Shown here piece by piece: positions 12,498 through 13,013 of a stretch of 13,013 bases of DNA. The position numbers were made by a program, and so were the translations under genes. Within the stretch, counting starts at the first letter, position 1. Every line of letters begins with the position of its first letter. Source of the DNA: VFKE01 sp031400955 (GTDB lineage: Bacteria; Verrucomicrobiota; Verrucomicrobiia; Verrucomicrobiales; Verrucomicrobiaceae). The stretch spans positions 1-13,013 of the forward strand of contig JANNQW010000193.1 of assembly GCA_031400955.1 (NCBI GenBank). Reading direction: 5' to 3'. The notes beneath the pieces were generated by a model, which searched no databases, was not told the DNA's origin, and saw only the letters and a list, made by a program, of their open reading frames with translations.

Positions 12498-13013
12498 TTA
12501 TTTCTTAGCTGCTTCGGCGACCACCTGTCCCGGAATCGGCGCATCTTTTTTAAGCGAGAGAAGGTAGGTGACAAGCTCGTTGGCCTCAGGCGTGGGCACC
12601 ACTTCGTGGCCTGGCTCCGGTGAGAAACCCACAGGGAATTTGATCGCCTCAGGAGAGCCATTGCCTTCGATCTTCCGGTCGATGTAAAGATCCCTGAATG
12701 CTGGCATGATGCTCCACTTTTTCCCGGCACGAGGCAGGTAGAGTTGCACATGCAAACCATTACGATCCGCCTTGCCGTCTGTATTCGTGAAACGATAACC
12801 CACGTTGGCCAAGTCAGGCCCGTTGCGCTGAATGCCAAGCGGCGCCACGGGTTCGCCGATGTAATCGTAGGGAGTGCTGGCGCGCACGGCATCACGCGGG
12901 ATGACACTTTGATCGCTGCCCCAGCCTTTTTTCCATCCGTCATTCACTCCGGCGAACGAGGGGCGGATCATCTGCGTGTGGCATTGGGCGCAGCCTTCAC
13001 GCGCATAGACCAA
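12498..13013 (-). CDS. ccoO: CcoO/FixO-like cytochrome c (cbb3 oxidase subunit II), 3' part
   Basis: The frame is open to the right edge, so the 5' end is missing; a TTG at the very edge is in frame but is not a credible start. The visible 171 residues begin YAREGCAQCHTQMIRP, matching the CcoO signature EGCYNCHSQMIRP, with haem ligation by C8, C11 and H12 (fragment numbering). RNGPDLANVGYR (63-74) and the Met ligand M103 in SIMPAF follow, then a C-terminal EANELVTYLLSL helix. Complete CcoO proteins have an N-terminal membrane anchor of about 50 residues, which would lie beyond the window. CcoO is the mono-haem subunit of cbb3 oxidases, so a ccoN gene is expected just outside. It is unusual to see it followed by an aa3 gene set. 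Confidence 0.88.
   Translation of the reverse strand: MVYAREGCAQCHTQMIRPSFAGVNDGWKKGWGSDQSVIPRDAVRASTPYDYIGEPVAPLGIQRNGPDLANVGYRFTNTDGKADRNGLHVQLYLPRAGKKWSIMPAFRDLYIDRKIEGNGSPEAIKFPVGFSPEPGHEVVPTPEANELVTYLLSLKKDAPIPGQVVAEAAKK

Noticed and set aside
1..13013. tRNA or rRNA genes, CRISPR arrays, insertion sequences or phage genes
   Set aside because: No cloverleaf-like segment, regularly spaced repeats, transposase motif or phage gene was seen. The window reads as core metabolism.

Overview
The window is a dense, largely co-oriented stretch of a bacterial chromosome. It is dominated by a terminal-oxidase operon on the minus strand, read from the right edge leftward. The gene content is a separate membrane-anchored cytochrome c, an aa3-type oxidase without a cytochrome domain on subunit II, two extra small membrane proteins, SCO and DUF420. 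Together with a fairly GC-rich base composition and a near-total lack of Shine-Dalgarno sequences, this suggests a Gram-negative aerobe of the PVC group, most likely Verrucomicrobiota. That placement is an inference from gene style and was not tested by a search.

Region by region. At the left edge (1-141, minus) is the start of an unidentified membrane protein, divergent from a complete class I CPD photolyase (215-1600, plus). The photolyase ends 3 bp from the convergent end of a two-gene minus-strand unit (3267-1604). That unit is a cytosolic glycerophosphodiester phosphodiesterase whose stop codon overlaps the start of a lipoprotein of the zinc/manganese-binding ZnuA/TroA type. A 201-bp spacer with no convincing site (3268-3468) separates this unit from the oxidase operon.

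The oxidase operon runs from 13013 down to 3469. Its order of transcription is: the 3' part of a CcoO/FixO-like cytochrome c (cbb3 subunit II), a membrane-anchored mono-haem cytochrome c, subunits I, III and IV, a 68-aa two-helix protein, a 62-aa CxxC single-helix protein, subunit II, haem A synthase, haem O synthase, an SCO copper chaperone and a DUF420 (CtaM-like) assembly protein. Most gaps are 5-40 bp; the larger ones are 61 bp (subunit II to haem A synthase) and 110 bp, and the latter is AT-rich with an inverted repeat. The logic is clear: cytochromes deliver electrons to CuA on subunit II, subunit I reduces oxygen, CtaB and CtaA make haem A, and SCO and DUF420 mature the metal centres.

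The points most worth a second look are these. Subunit III carries an insert of about 265 residues, predicted periplasmic, with an internal duplicated motif and a His-rich tract. Subunit I has leucine where A-type oxidases carry the K-channel lysine, although its D-channel residues are intact. A cbb3-type CcoO and a mono-haem cytochrome sit at the head of an aa3 operon. The CxxC microprotein precedes subunit II. The orphan metal-binding lipoprotein appears to have lost two of four family metal ligands. None of the genes has a recognisable Shine-Dalgarno sequence.
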